Shown here: positions 24,852 through 39,145 of the stretch, in pieces
Position numbering within the stretch: position 1 is the first letter of the stretch
How the letters are laid out: the number at the start of each line of letters is the position of its first letter
Source of the DNA: Costus lasius
Taxonomy: Eukaryota > Streptophyta > Magnoliopsida > Zingiberales > Costaceae
Length of the DNA: 64,000 nt
Direction of reading: 5' to 3'
Assembly (NCBI GenBank): GCA_027563935.2
Contig: JANVAS020000231.1
Coordinates: forward strand, 10,992,001 to 11,056,000
Translations under genes and position numbers: made by a program
The notes under the pieces: model-generated
The model's database searches: none
The model's input: the letters and a program-made list of their open reading frames with translations, nothing else
What the model was told of the DNA's origin: nothing

Positions 24852-27800
24852 TGTTTAAGATTAAGATTAAAAAGAAGATAAAGATGAATATCAAAAGATG
24901 AAGTTTGAAAAAATGATTAAAATCATGATCAACATCATGATCATGGACAAAATCAATATTAAATTAATATTGCAAAATGATAAATATCAAATATGGATCA
25001 TAATCAAGATCAATATCCTCATCATTCAAAGACCAAGATAAAGATAAATATTAATATCAAGATTGAAAATCAATATTACCACAGAGATCAAAATCGAGTT
25101 TAAGAAGAATATTAGGCGTAAGATAAATATGAAGATTAGAAGATTAAATCCGAAATCTAAGATAAAAATGAATATAAAGATAATTATCAAGAATAAGATC
25201 AATGTTATAATTAAGAATGAGAATAAGATTAATAACAATTAAAGCTCATAATCGAGTTCAAAATTTTGATCATGATTAGATCAATATCAATATCAATAAA
25301 AATATTAAGATTAAAGACCAAGATTACAAACAAGATCAAAACAGAGTTTAAGATTAAGATTAAAAAGAAGATAAAGATGAATATCATAAGAAGAAGTTTG
25401 AAAAAATGATTAAAATCATGATCAACATCATGATCATGGACAAAATCAATATTAAATTAATATTGCAAAATGATAAATATCAAATATGGATCATAATCAA
25501 GATCAATATCCTCATCATTAAAAGATCAAGATAAAGATAAATATTAATATCAAGATTGAAAATCAATATTACCACAGAGATCAAAATCGAGTTTAAGAAG
25601 AATATTAGGAGTAAGATAAATATGAAGATTAGAAGATTAAATCCGAAATCTGAGATAAAAATGAATATAAAGATAATTATCAAGAATAAGATCAATGTTA
25701 TAATTAAGAATGAGAATAAGATTAATAACAATTAAAGCTCATAATCGAGTTCAAAATTTTGATCATGATTAGATCAATATCAATATCAATAAAAATATTA
25801 AGATTAAAGACCAAGATTACAAACAAGATCACAATTGTGTTTAAGATTAAGATTAAAAAGAAGATAAAGATGAATATCAAAAGATGAAGTTTGAAAAAAT
25901 GATTAAAATCATGATCAACATCATGATCATGGACAAAATCAATATTAAATTAATATTGCAAAATGATAAATATCAAATATGGATCATAATCAATATCAAT
26001 ATCCTCATCATTCAAAGACCAAGATAAAGATAAATATTGATATCAAGATTGAAAATCAATATTACCACAGAGATCAAAATCGAGTTTAAGAAGAATATTA
26101 GGAGTAAGATAAATATGAAGATTAGAAGATTAAATCCGAAATCTGAGATAAAAATGAATATAAAGATAATTATCAAGAATAAGATCAATGTTATAATTAA
26201 GAATGAGAATAAGATTAATAACAATTAAAGCTCATAATCGAGTTCAAAATTTTGATCATGATTAGATCAATATCAATATCAATAAAAATATTAAGATTAA
26301 AGACCAAGATTACAAACAAGATCAAAACAGAGTTTAAGATTAAGATTAAAAAGAAGATAAAGATGAATATCATAAGAAGAAGTTTGAAAAAATGATTAAA
26401 ATCATGATCAACATCATGATCATGGACAAAATCAATATTAAATTAATATTGCAAAATGATAAATATCAAATATGGATCATAATCAAGATCAATATCCTCA
26501 TCATTAAAAGATCAAGATAAAGATAAATATTAATATCAAGATTGAAAATCAATATTACCACAGAGATCAAAATCGAGTTTAAGAAGAATATTAGGAGTAA
26601 GATAAATATGAAGATTAGAAGATTAAATCCGAAATCTGAGATAAAAATGAATATAAAGATAATTATCAAGAATAAGATCAATGTTATAATTAAGAATGAG
26701 AATAAGATTAATAACAATTAAAGCTCATAATCGAGTTCAAAATTTTGATCATGATTAGATCAATATCAATATCAATAAAAATATTAAGATTAAAGACCAA
26801 GATTACAAACAAGATCACAATTGTGTTTAAGATTAAGATTAAAAAGAAGATAAAGATGAATATCAAAAGATGAAGTTTGAAAAAATGATTAAAATCATGA
26901 TCAACATCATGATCATGGACAAAATCAATATTAAATTAATATTGCAAAATGATAAATATCAAATATGGATCATAATCAAGATCAATATCCTCATCATTCA
27001 AAGACCAAGATAAAGATAAATATTAATATCAAGATTGAAAATCAATATTACCACAGAGATCAAAATCGAGTTTAAGAAGAATATTAGGAGTAAGATAAAT
27101 ATGAAGGTTAGAAGATTAAATCCGAAATCTGAGATAAAAATGAATATAAAGATAATTATCAAGAATAAGATCAATGTTATAATTAAGAATGAGAATAAGA
27201 TTAATAACAATTAAAGCTCATAATCGAGTTCAAAATTTTCATCATGATTAGATCAATATCAATATCAATAAAAATATTAAGATTAAAGACCAAGATTACA
27301 AACAAGATCACAATTGTGTTTAAGATTAAGATTAAAAAGAAGATAAAGATGAATATCAAAAGATGAAGTTTGAAAAAATGATTAAAATCATGATCAACAT
27401 CATGATCATGGACAAAATCAATATTAAATTAATATTGCAAAATGATAAATATCAAATATGGATCATAATCAAGATCAATATCCTCATCATTCAAAGACCA
27501 AGATAAAGATAAATATTAATATCAAGATTGAAAATCAATATTACCACAGAGATCAAAATCGAGTTTAAGAAGAATATTAGGCGTAAGATAAATATGAAGA
27601 TTAGAAGATTAAATCCGAAATCTGAGATAAAAATGAATATAAAGATAATTATCAAGAATAAGATCAATGTTATAATTAAGAATGAGAATAAGATTAATAA
27701 CAATTAAAGCTCATAATCGAGTTCAAAATTTTGATCATGATTAGATCAATATCAATATCAATAAAAATATTAAGATTAAAGACCAAGATTACAAACAAGA

Positions 27801-29282
27801 TCACAATTGAGTTTAAGATTAAGATTAAAAAGAAGATAAAGATGAATATCAAAAGATGAAGTTTGAAAAAATGATTAAAATCATGATCAACATCATGAGC
27901 ATGGACAAAATCAATATTAAATTAATATTGCAAAATGATAAATATCAAATATGGATCATAATCAATATCAATATCCTCATCATTCAAAGACCAAGATAAA
28001 GATAAATATTGATATCAAGATTGAAAATCAATATTACCACAGAGATCAAAATCGAGTTTAAGAAGAATATTAGGAGTAAGATAAATATGAAGATTAGAAG
28101 ATTAAATCCGAAATCTGAGATAAAAATGAATATAAAGATAATTATCAAGAATAAGATCAATGTTATAATTAAGAATGAGAATAAGATTAATAACAATTAA
28201 AGCTCATAATCGAGTTCAAAATTTTGATCATGATTAGATCAATATCAATATCAATAAAAATATTAAGATTAAAGACCAAGATTACAAACAAGATCAAAAC
28301 AGAGTTTAAGATTAAGATTAAAAAGAAGATAAAGATGAATATCATAAGAAGAAGTTTGAAAAAATGATTAAAATCATGATCAACATCATGATCATGGACA
28401 AAATCAATATTAAATTAATATTGCAAAATGATAAATATCAAATATGGATCATAATCAAGATCAATATCCTCATCATTCAAAGACCAAGATAAAGATAAAT
28501 ATTGATATCAAGATTGAAAATCAATATTACCACAGAGATCAAAATCGAGTTTAAGAAGAATATTAGGAGTAAGATAAATATGAAGATTAGAAGATTAAAT
28601 CCGAAATCTGAGATAAAAATGAATATAAAGATAATTATCAAGAATAAGATCAATGTTATAATTAAGAATGAGAATAAGATTAATAACAATTAAAGCTCAT
28701 AATCGAGTTCAAAATTTTGATCATGATTAGATCAATATCAATATCAATAAAAATATTAAGATTAAAGACCAAGATTACAAACAAGATCACAATTGTGTTT
28801 AAGATTAAGATTAAAAAGAAGATAAAGATGAATATCAAAAGATGAAGTTTGAAAAAATGATTAAAATCATGATCAACATCATGATCATGGACAAAATCAA
28901 TATTAAATTAATATTGCAAAATGATAAATATCAAATATGGATCATAATCAAGATCAATATCCTCATCATTCAAAGACCAAGATAAAGATAAATATTAATA
29001 TCAAGATTGAAAATCAATATTACCACAGAGATCAAAATCGAGTTTAAGAAGAATATTAGGAGTAAGATAAATATGAAGGTTAGAAGATTAAATCCGAAAT
29101 CTGAGATAAAAATGAATATAAAGATAATTATCAAGAATAAGATCAATGTTATAATTAAGAATGAGAATAAGATTAATAACAATTAAAGCTCATAATCGAG
29201 TTCAAAATTTTCATCATGATTAGATCAATATCAATATCAATAAAAATATTAAGATTAAAGACCAAGATTACAAACAAGATCA

Positions 29283-30090
29283 AAACAGAGTTTAAGATTA
29301 AGATTAAAAAGAAGATAAAGATGAATATCAAAAGATGAAGTTTGAAAAAAATGATTAAAATCATGATCAACATCATGATCATGGACAAAATCAATATTAA
29401 ATTAATATTGCAAAATGATAAATATCAAATATGGATCATAATCAAGATCAATATCCTCATCATTCAAAGACCAAGATAAAGATAAATATTAATATCAAGA
29501 TTGAAAATCAATATTACCATAGAGATGAAAATCGAGTTTAAGAAGAATATTAGGAGTAAGATAAATATGAAGGTTAGAAGATTAAATCCGAAATCTGAGA
29601 TAAAAATGAATATAAAGATAATTATCAAGAATAAGATCAATGTTATAATTAAGAATGAGAATAAGATTAATAACAATTAAAGCTCATAATCGAGTTCAAA
29701 ATTTTCATCATGATTAGATCAATATCAATATCAATAAAAATATTAAGATTAAAGACCAAGATTACAAACAAGATCACAATTGTGTTTAAGATTAAGATTA
29801 AAAAGAAGATAAAGATGAATATCAAAAGATGAAGTTTGAAAAAATGATTAAAATCATGATCAACATCATGATCATGGACAAAATCAATATTAAATTAATA
29901 TTGCAAAATGATAAATATCAAATATGGATCATAATCAAGATCAATATCCTCATCATTCAAAGACCAAGATAAAGATAAATATTAATATCAAGATTGAAAA
30001 TCAATATTACCATAGAGATGAAAATCGAGTTTAAGAAGAATATTAGGAGTAAGATAAATATGAAGGTTAGAAGATTAAATCCGAAATCTG
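29283..30090. repeat. Satellite segment between Y copies (units 59-right to 61-left)
   Basis: It contains CAAAACAGAG with an unusual combination of AAAAGATGAAG and a 7-A run near 29,346, then two c' units. The rare pairing of right-side markers makes this unit look like a recombinant between haplotypes. Otherwise it is ordinary satellite. Confidence 0.75.
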
Positions 30091-33000
30091 AGATAAAAAT
30101 GAATATAAAGATAATTATCAAGAATAAGATCAATGTTATAATTAAGAATGAGAATAAGATTAATAACAATTAAAGCTCATAATCGAGTTCAAAATTTTGA
30201 TCATGATTAGATCAATATCAATATCAATAAAAATATTAAGATTAAAGACCAAGATTACAAACAAGATCAAAACAGAGTTTAAGATTAAGATTAAAAAGAA
30301 GATAAAGATGAATATCATAAGAAGAAGTTTGAAAAAATGATTAAAATCATGATCAACATCATGATCATGGACAAAATCAATATTAAATTAATATTGCAAA
30401 ATGATAAATATCAAATATGGATCATAATCAAGATCAATATCCTCATCATTCAAAGACCAAGATAAAGATAAATATTAATATCAAGATTGAAAATCAATAT
30501 TACCATAGAGATGAAAATCGAGTTTAAGAAGAATATTAGGAGTAAGATAAATATGAAGGTTAGAAGATTAAATCCGAAATCTGAGATAAAAATGAATATA
30601 AAGATAATTATCAAGAATAAGATCAATGTTATAATTAAGAATGAGAATAAGATTAATAACAATTAAAGCTCATAATCGAGTTCAAAATTTTGATCATGAT
30701 TAGATCAATATCAATATCAATAAAAATATTAAGATTAAAGACCAAGATTACAAACAAGATCACAATTGTGTTTAAGATTAAGATTAAAAAGAAGATAAAG
30801 ATGAATATCAAAAGATGAAGTTTGAAAAAATGATTAAAATCATGATCAACATCATGATCATGGACAAAATCAATATTAAATTAATATTGCAAAATGATAA
30901 ATATCAAATATGGATCATAATCAAGATCAATATCCTCATCATTCAAAGACCAAGATAAAGATAAATATTAATATCAAGATTGAAAATCAATATTACCATA
31001 GAGATGAAAATCGAGTTTAAGAAGAATATTAGGAGTAAGATAAATATGAAGGTTAGAAGATTAAATCCGAAATCTGAGATAAAAATGAATATAAAGATAA
31101 TTATCAAGAATAAGATCAATGTTATAATTAAGAATGAGAATAAGATTAATAACAATTAAAGCTCATAATCGAGTTCAAAATTTTCATCATGATTAGATCA
31201 ATATCAATATCAATAAAAATATTAAGATTAAAGACCAAGATTACAAACAAGATCACAATTGTGTTTAAGATTAAGATTAAAAAGAAGATAAAGATGAATA
31301 TCAAAAGATGAAGTTTGAAAAAATGATTAAAATCATGATCAACATCATGATCATGGACAAAATCAATATTAAATTAATATTGCAAAATGATAAATATCAA
31401 ATATGGATCATAATCAAGATCAATATCCTCATCATTCAAAGACCAAGATAAAGATAAATATTAATATCAAGATTGAAAATCAATATTACCATAGAGATGA
31501 AAATCGAGTTTAAGAAGAATATTAGGAGTAAGATAAATATGAAGGTTAGAAGATTAAATCCGAAATCTGAGATAAAAATGAATATAAAGATAATTATCAA
31601 GAATAAGATCAATGTTATAATTAAGAATGAGAATAAGATTAATAACAATTAAAGCTCATAATCGAGTTCAAAATTTTCATCATGATTAGATCAATATCAA
31701 TATCAATAAAAATATTAAGATTAAAGACCAAGATTACAAACAAGATCACAATTGAGTTTAAGATTAAGGTTAAAAAGAAGATAAAGATGAATATCAAAAG
31801 ATGAAGTTTGAAAAAAATGATTAAAATCATGATCAACATCATGAGCATGGACAAAATCAATATTAAATTAATATTGCAAAATGATAAATATCAAATATGG
31901 ATCATAATCAATATCAATATCCTCATCATTCAAAGACCAAGATAAAGATAAATATTGATATCAAGATTGAAAATCAATATTACCACAGAGATCAAAATCG
32001 AGTTTAAGAAGAATATTAGGAGTAAGATAAATATGAAGATTAGAAGATTAAATCCGAAATCTGAGATAAAAATGAATATAAAGATAATTATCAAGAATAA
32101 GATCAATGTTATAATTAAGAATGAGAATAAGATTAATAACAATTAAAGCTCATAATCGAGTTCAAAATTTTCATCATGATTAGATCAATATCAATATCAA
32201 TAAAAATATTAAGATTAAAGACCAAGATTACAAACAAGATCACAATTGTGTTTAAGATTAAGATTAAAAAGAAGATAAAGATGAATATCAAAAGATGAAG
32301 TTTGAAAAAATGATTAAAATCATGATCAACATCATGATCATGGACAAAATCAATATTAAATTAATATTGCAAAATGATAAATATCAAATATGGATCATAA
32401 TCAAGATCAATATCCTCATCATTCAAAGACCAAGATAAAGATAAATATTAATATCAAGATTGAAAATCAATATTACCATAGAGATGAAAATCGAGTTTAA
32501 GAAGAATATTAGGAGTAAGATAAATATGAAGGTTAGAAGATTAAATCCGAAATCTGAGATAAAAATGAATATAAAGATAATTATCAAGAATAAGATCAAT
32601 GTTATAATTAAGAATGAGAATAAGATTAATAACAATTAAAGCTCATAATCGAGTTCAAAATTTTGATCATGATTAGATCAATATCAATATCAATAAAAAT
32701 ATTAAGATTAAAGACCAAGATTACAAACAAGATCACAATTGTGTTTAAGATTAAGATTAAAAAGAAGATAAAGATGAATATCAAAAGATGAAGTTTGAAA
32801 AAATGATTAAAATCATGATCAACATCATGATCATGGACAAAATCAATATTAAATTAATATTGCAAAATGATAAATATCAAATATGGATCATAATCAAGAT
32901 CAATATCCTCATCATTCAAAGACCAAGATAAAGATAAATATTAATATCAAGATTGAAAATCAATATTACCATAGAGATGAAAATCGAGTTTAAGAAGAAT

Positions 33001-36000
33001 ATTAGGAGTAAGATAAATATGAAGGTTAGAAGATTAAATCCGAAATCTGAGATAAAAATGAATATAAAGATAATTATCAAGAATAAGATCAATGTTATAA
33101 TTAAGAATGAGAATAAGATTAATAACAATTAAAGCTCATAATCGAGTTCAAAATTTTCATCATGATTAGATCAATATCAATATCAATAAAAATATTAAGA
33201 TTAAAGACCAAGATTACAAACAAGATCACAATTGAGTTTAAGATTAAGGTTAAAAAGAAGATAAAGATGAATATCAAAAGATGAAGTTTGAAAAAAATGA
33301 TTAAAATCATGATCAACATCATGAGCATGGACAAAATCAATATTAAATTAATATTGCAAAATGATAAATATCAAATATGGATCATAATCAATATCAATAT
33401 CCTCATCATTCAAAGACCAAGATAAAGATAAATATTGATATCAAGATTGAAAATCAATATTACCACAGAGATCAAAATCGAGTTTAAGAAGAATATTAGG
33501 AGTAAGATAAATATGAAGATTAGAAGATTAAATCCGAAATCTGAGATAAAAATGAATATAAAGATAATTATCAAGAATAAGATCAATGTTATAATTAAGA
33601 ATGAGAATAAGATTAATAACAATTAAAGCTCATAATCGAGTTCAAAATTTTCATCATGATTAGATCAATATCAATATCAATAAAAATATTAAGATTAAAG
33701 ACCAAGATTACAAACAAGATCACAATTGTGTTTAAGATTAAGATTAAAAAGAAGATAAAGATGAATATCAAAAGATGAAGTTTGAAAAAATGATTAAAAT
33801 CATGATCAACATCATGATCATGGACAAAATCAATATTAAATTAATATTGCAAAATGATAAATATCAAATATGGATCATAATCAAGATCAATATCCTCATC
33901 ATTCAAAGACCAAGATAAAGATAAATATTAATATCAAGATTGAAAATCAATATTACCATAGAGATGAAAATCGAGTTTAAGAAGAATATTAGGAGTAAGA
34001 TAAATATGAAGGTTAGAAGATTAAATCCGAAATCTGAGATAAAAATGAATATAAAGATAATTATCAAGAATAAGATCAATGTTATAATTAAGAATGAGAA
34101 TAAGATTAATAACAATTAAAGCTCATAATCGAGTTCAAAATTTTGATCATGATTAGATCAATATCAATATCAATAAAAATATTAAGATTAAAGACCAAGA
34201 TTACAAACAAGATCACAATTGTGTTTAAGATTAAGATTAAAAAGAAGATAAAGATGAATATCAAAAGATGAAGTTTGAAAAAATGATTAAAATCATGATC
34301 AACATCATGATCATGGACAAAATCAATATTAAATTAATATTGCAAAATGATAAATATCAAATATGGATCATAATCAAGATCAATATCCTCATCATTCAAA
34401 GACCAAGATAAAGATAAATATTAATATCAAGATTGAAAATCAATATTACCATAGAGATGAAAATCGAGTTTAAGAAGAATATTAGGAGTAAGATAAATAT
34501 GAAGGTTAGAAGATTAAATCCGAAATCTGAGATAAAAATGAATATAAAGATAATTATCAAGAATAAGATCAATGTTATAATTAAGAATGAGAATAAGATT
34601 AATAACAATTAAAGCTCATAATCGAGTTCAAAATTTTCATCATGATTAGATCAATATCAATATCAATAAAAATATTAAGATTAAAGACCAAGATTACAAA
34701 CAAGATCACAATTGTGTTTAAGATTAAGATTAAAAAGAAGATAAAGATGAATATCAAAAGATGAAGTTTGAAAAAATGATTAAAATCATGATCAACATCA
34801 TGATCATGGACAAAATCAATATTAAATTAATATTGCAAAATGATAAATATCAAATATGGATCATAATCAAGATCAATATCCTCATCATTCAAAGACCAAG
34901 ATAAAGATAAATATTAATATCAAGATTGAAAATCAATATTACCACAGAGATCAAAATCGAGTTTAAGAAGAATATTAGGCGTAAGATAAATATGAAGATT
35001 AGAAGATTAAATCCGAAATCTAAGATAAAAATGAATATAAAGATAATTATCAAGAATAAGATCAATGTTATAATTAAGAATGAGAATAAGATTAATAACA
35101 ATTAAAGCTCATAATCGAGTTCAAAATTTTGATCATGATTAGATCAATATCAATATCAATAAAAATATTAAGATTAAAGACCAAGATTACAAACAAGATC
35201 AAAACAGAGTTTAAGATTAAGATTAAAAAGAAGATAAAGATGAATATCATAAGAAGAAGTTTGAAAAAATGATTAAAATCATGATCAACATCATGATCAT
35301 GGACAAAATCAATATTAAATTAATATTGCAAAATGATAAATATCAAATATGGATCATAATCAAGATCAATATCCTCATCATTAAAAGATCAAGATAAAGA
35401 TAAATATTAATATCAAGATTGAAAATCAATATTACCACAGAGATCAAAATCGAGTTTAAGAAGAATATTAGGAGTAAGATAAATATGAAGATTAGAAGAT
35501 TAAATCCGAAATCTGAGATAAAAATGAATATAAAGATAATTATCAAGAATAAGATCAATGTTATAATTAAGAATGAGAATAAGATTAATAACAATTAAAG
35601 CTCATAATCGAGTTCAAAATTTTGATCATGATTAGATCAATATCAATATCAATAAAAATATTAAGATTAAAGACCAAGATTACAAACAAGATCACAATTG
35701 TGTTTAAGATTAAGATTAAAAAGAAGATAAAGATGAATATCAAAAGATGAAGTTTGAAAAAATGATTAAAATCATGATCAACATCATGATCATGGACAAA
35801 ATCAATATTAAATTAATATTGCAAAATGATAAATATCAAATATGGATCATAATCAATATCAATATCCTCATCATTCAAAGACCAAGATAAAGATAAATAT
35901 TGATATCAAGATTGAAAATCAATATTACCACAGAGATCAAAATCGAGTTTAAGAAGAATATTAGGAGTAAGATAAATATGAAGATTAGAAGATTAAATCC

Positions 36001-39000
36001 GAAATCTGAGATAAAAATGAATATAAAGATAATTATCAAGAATAAGATCAATGTTATAATTAAGAATGAGAATAAGATTAATAACAATTAAAGCTCATAA
36101 TCGAGTTCAAAATTTTGATCATGATTAGATCAATATCAATATCAATAAAAATATTAAGATTAAAGACCAAGATTACAAACAAGATCAAAACAGAGTTTAA
36201 GATTAAGATTAAAAAGAAGATAAAGATGAATATCATAAGAAGAAGTTTGAAAAAATGATTAAAATCATGATCAACATCATGATCATGGACAAAATCAATA
36301 TTAAATTAATATTGCAAAATGATAAATATCAAATATGGATCATAATCAAGATCAATATCCTCATCATTAAAAGATCAAGATAAAGATAAATATTAATATC
36401 AAGATTGAAAATCAATATTACCACAGAGATCAAAATCGAGTTTAAGAAGAATATTAGGAGTAAGATAAATATGAAGATTAGAAGATTAAATCCGAAATCT
36501 GAGATAAAAATGAATATAAAGATAATTATCAAGAATAAGATCAATGTTATAATTAAGAATGAGAATAAGATTAATAACAATTAAAGCTCATAATCGAGTT
36601 CAAAATTTTGATCATGATTAGATCAATATCAATATCAATAAAAATATTAAGATTAAAGACCAAGATTACAAACAAGATCACAATTGTGTTTAAGATTAAG
36701 ATTAAAAAGAAGATAAAGATGAATATCAAAAGATGAAGTTTGAAAAAATGATTAAAATCATGATCAACATCATGATCATGGACAAAATCAATATTAAATT
36801 AATATTGCAAAATGATAAATATCAAATATGGATCATAATCAAGATCAATATCCTCATCATTCAAAGACCAAGATAAAGATAAATATTAATATCAAGATTG
36901 AAAATCAATATTACCACAGAGATCAAAATCGAGTTTAAGAAGAATATTAGGAGTAAGATAAATATGAAGGTTAGAAGATTAAATCCGAAATCTGAGATAA
37001 AAATGAATATAAAGATAATTATCAAGAATAAGATCAATGTTATAATTAAGAATGAGAATAAGATTAATAACAATTAAAGCTCATAATCGAGTTCAAAATT
37101 TTCATCATGATTAGATCAATATCAATATCAATAAAAATATTAAGATTAAAGACCAAGATTACAAACAAGATCACAATTGTGTTTAAGATTAAGATTAAAA
37201 AGAAGATAAAGATGAATATCAAAAGATGAAGTTTGAAAAAATGATTAAAATCATGATCAACATCATGATCATGGACAAAATCAATATTAAATTAATATTG
37301 CAAAATGATAAATATCAAATATGGATCATAATCAAGATCAATATCCTCATCATTCAAAGACCAAGATAAAGATAAATATTAATATCAAGATTGAAAATCA
37401 ATATTACCACAGAGATCAAAATCGAGTTTAAGAAGAATATTAGGCGTAAGATAAATATGAAGATTAGAAGATTAAATCCGAAATCTGAGATAAAAATGAA
37501 TATAAAGATAATTATCAAGAATAAGATCAATGTTATAATTAAGAATGAGAATAAGATTAATAACAATTAAAGCTCATAATCGAGTTCAAAATTTTGATCA
37601 TGATTAGATCAATATCAATATCAATAAAAATATTAAGATTAAAGACCAAGATTACAAACAAGATCACAATTGAGTTTAAGATTAAGATTAAAAAGAAGAT
37701 AAAGATGAATATCAAAAGATGAAGTTTGAAAAAATGATTAAAATCATGATCAACATCATGAGCATGGACAAAATCAATATTAAATTAATATTGCAAAATG
37801 ATAAATATCAAATATGGATCATAATCAATATCAATATCCTCATCATTCAAAGACCAAGATAAAGATAAATATTGATATCAAGATTGAAAATCAATATTAC
37901 CACAGAGATCAAAATCGAGTTTAAGAAGAATATTAGGAGTAAGATAAATATGAAGATTAGAAGATTAAATCCGAAATCTGAGATAAAAATGAATATAAAG
38001 ATAATTATCAAGAATAAGATCAATGTTATAATTAAGAATGAGAATAAGATTAATAACAATTAAAGCTCATAATCGAGTTCAAAATTTTGATCATGATTAG
38101 ATCAATATCAATATCAATAAAAATATTAAGATTAAAGACCAAGATTACAAACAAGATCAAAACAGAGTTTAAGATTAAGATTAAAAAGAAGATAAAGATG
38201 AATATCATAAGAAGAAGTTTGAAAAAATGATTAAAATCATGATCAACATCATGATCATGGACAAAATCAATATTAAATTAATATTGCAAAATGATAAATA
38301 TCAAATATGGATCATAATCAAGATCAATATCCTCATCATTCAAAGACCAAGATAAAGATAAATATTGATATCAAGATTGAAAATCAATATTACCACAGAG
38401 ATCAAAATCGAGTTTAAGAAGAATATTAGGAGTAAGATAAATATGAAGATTAGAAGATTAAATCCGAAATCTGAGATAAAAATGAATATAAAGATAATTA
38501 TCAAGAATAAGATCAATGTTATAATTAAGAATGAGAATAAGATTAATAACAATTAAAGCTCATAATCGAGTTCAAAATTTTGATCATGATTAGATCAATA
38601 TCAATATCAATAAAAATATTAAGATTAAAGACCAAGATTACAAACAAGATCACAATTGTGTTTAAGATTAAGATTAAAAAGAAGATAAAGATGAATATCA
38701 AAAGATGAAGTTTGAAAAAATGATTAAAATCATGATCAACATCATGATCATGGACAAAATCAATATTAAATTAATATTGCAAAATGATAAATATCAAATA
38801 TGGATCATAATCAAGATCAATATCCTCATCATTCAAAGACCAAGATAAAGATAAATATTAATATCAAGATTGAAAATCAATATTACCACAGAGATCAAAA
38901 TCGAGTTTAAGAAGAATATTAGGAGTAAGATAAATATGAAGGTTAGAAGATTAAATCCGAAATCTGAGATAAAAATGAATATAAAGATAATTATCAAGAA

Positions 39001-39145
39001 TAAGATCAATGTTATAATTAAGAATGAGAATAAGATTAATAACAATTAAAGCTCATAATCGAGTTCAAAATTTTCATCATGATTAGATCAATATCAATAT
39101 CAATAAAAATATTAAGATTAAAGACCAAGATTACAAACAAGATCA
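30091..39145. repeat. Higher-order block Y, copy 2 (units 61-right to 79)
   Basis: This is the second copy of 20,228-29,282 at +9,863 bp, with the same 18-unit family order and the same 7-A insertions (31,811 and 33,291). The nested three-unit duplication is present at 31,186-34,714. Conserved order over 9 kb makes this the largest duplication in the window. It could be biological or an assembly effect. Confidence 0.9.

Larger units (their letters stand above)
20228..29282. repeat. Higher-order block Y, copy 1 (units 41-right to 59)
   Basis: This 9,055-bp block recurs at 30,091-39,145 at a constant offset of 9,863 bp. Family order from unit 42 is c' c' c' d c' c' d c' c' b a d a c b d d c. 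Limits are the flanking differences 20,227 A versus 30,090 G, and 29,283 A versus 39,146 C. I found no difference at any of the family-marker sites I compared inside it; a base-by-base alignment was not possible by eye. It holds two 7-A insertions (21,948 and 23,428), which explains the 3-bp excess in the offset together with the one at unit 59. Confidence 0.9.

Noticed and set aside
20228..39145. Treating the 9-kb duplication as certainly biological
   Set aside because: With no flanking unique sequence and no read data, an assembly duplication cannot be excluded, so it is reported only as seen in this sequence.
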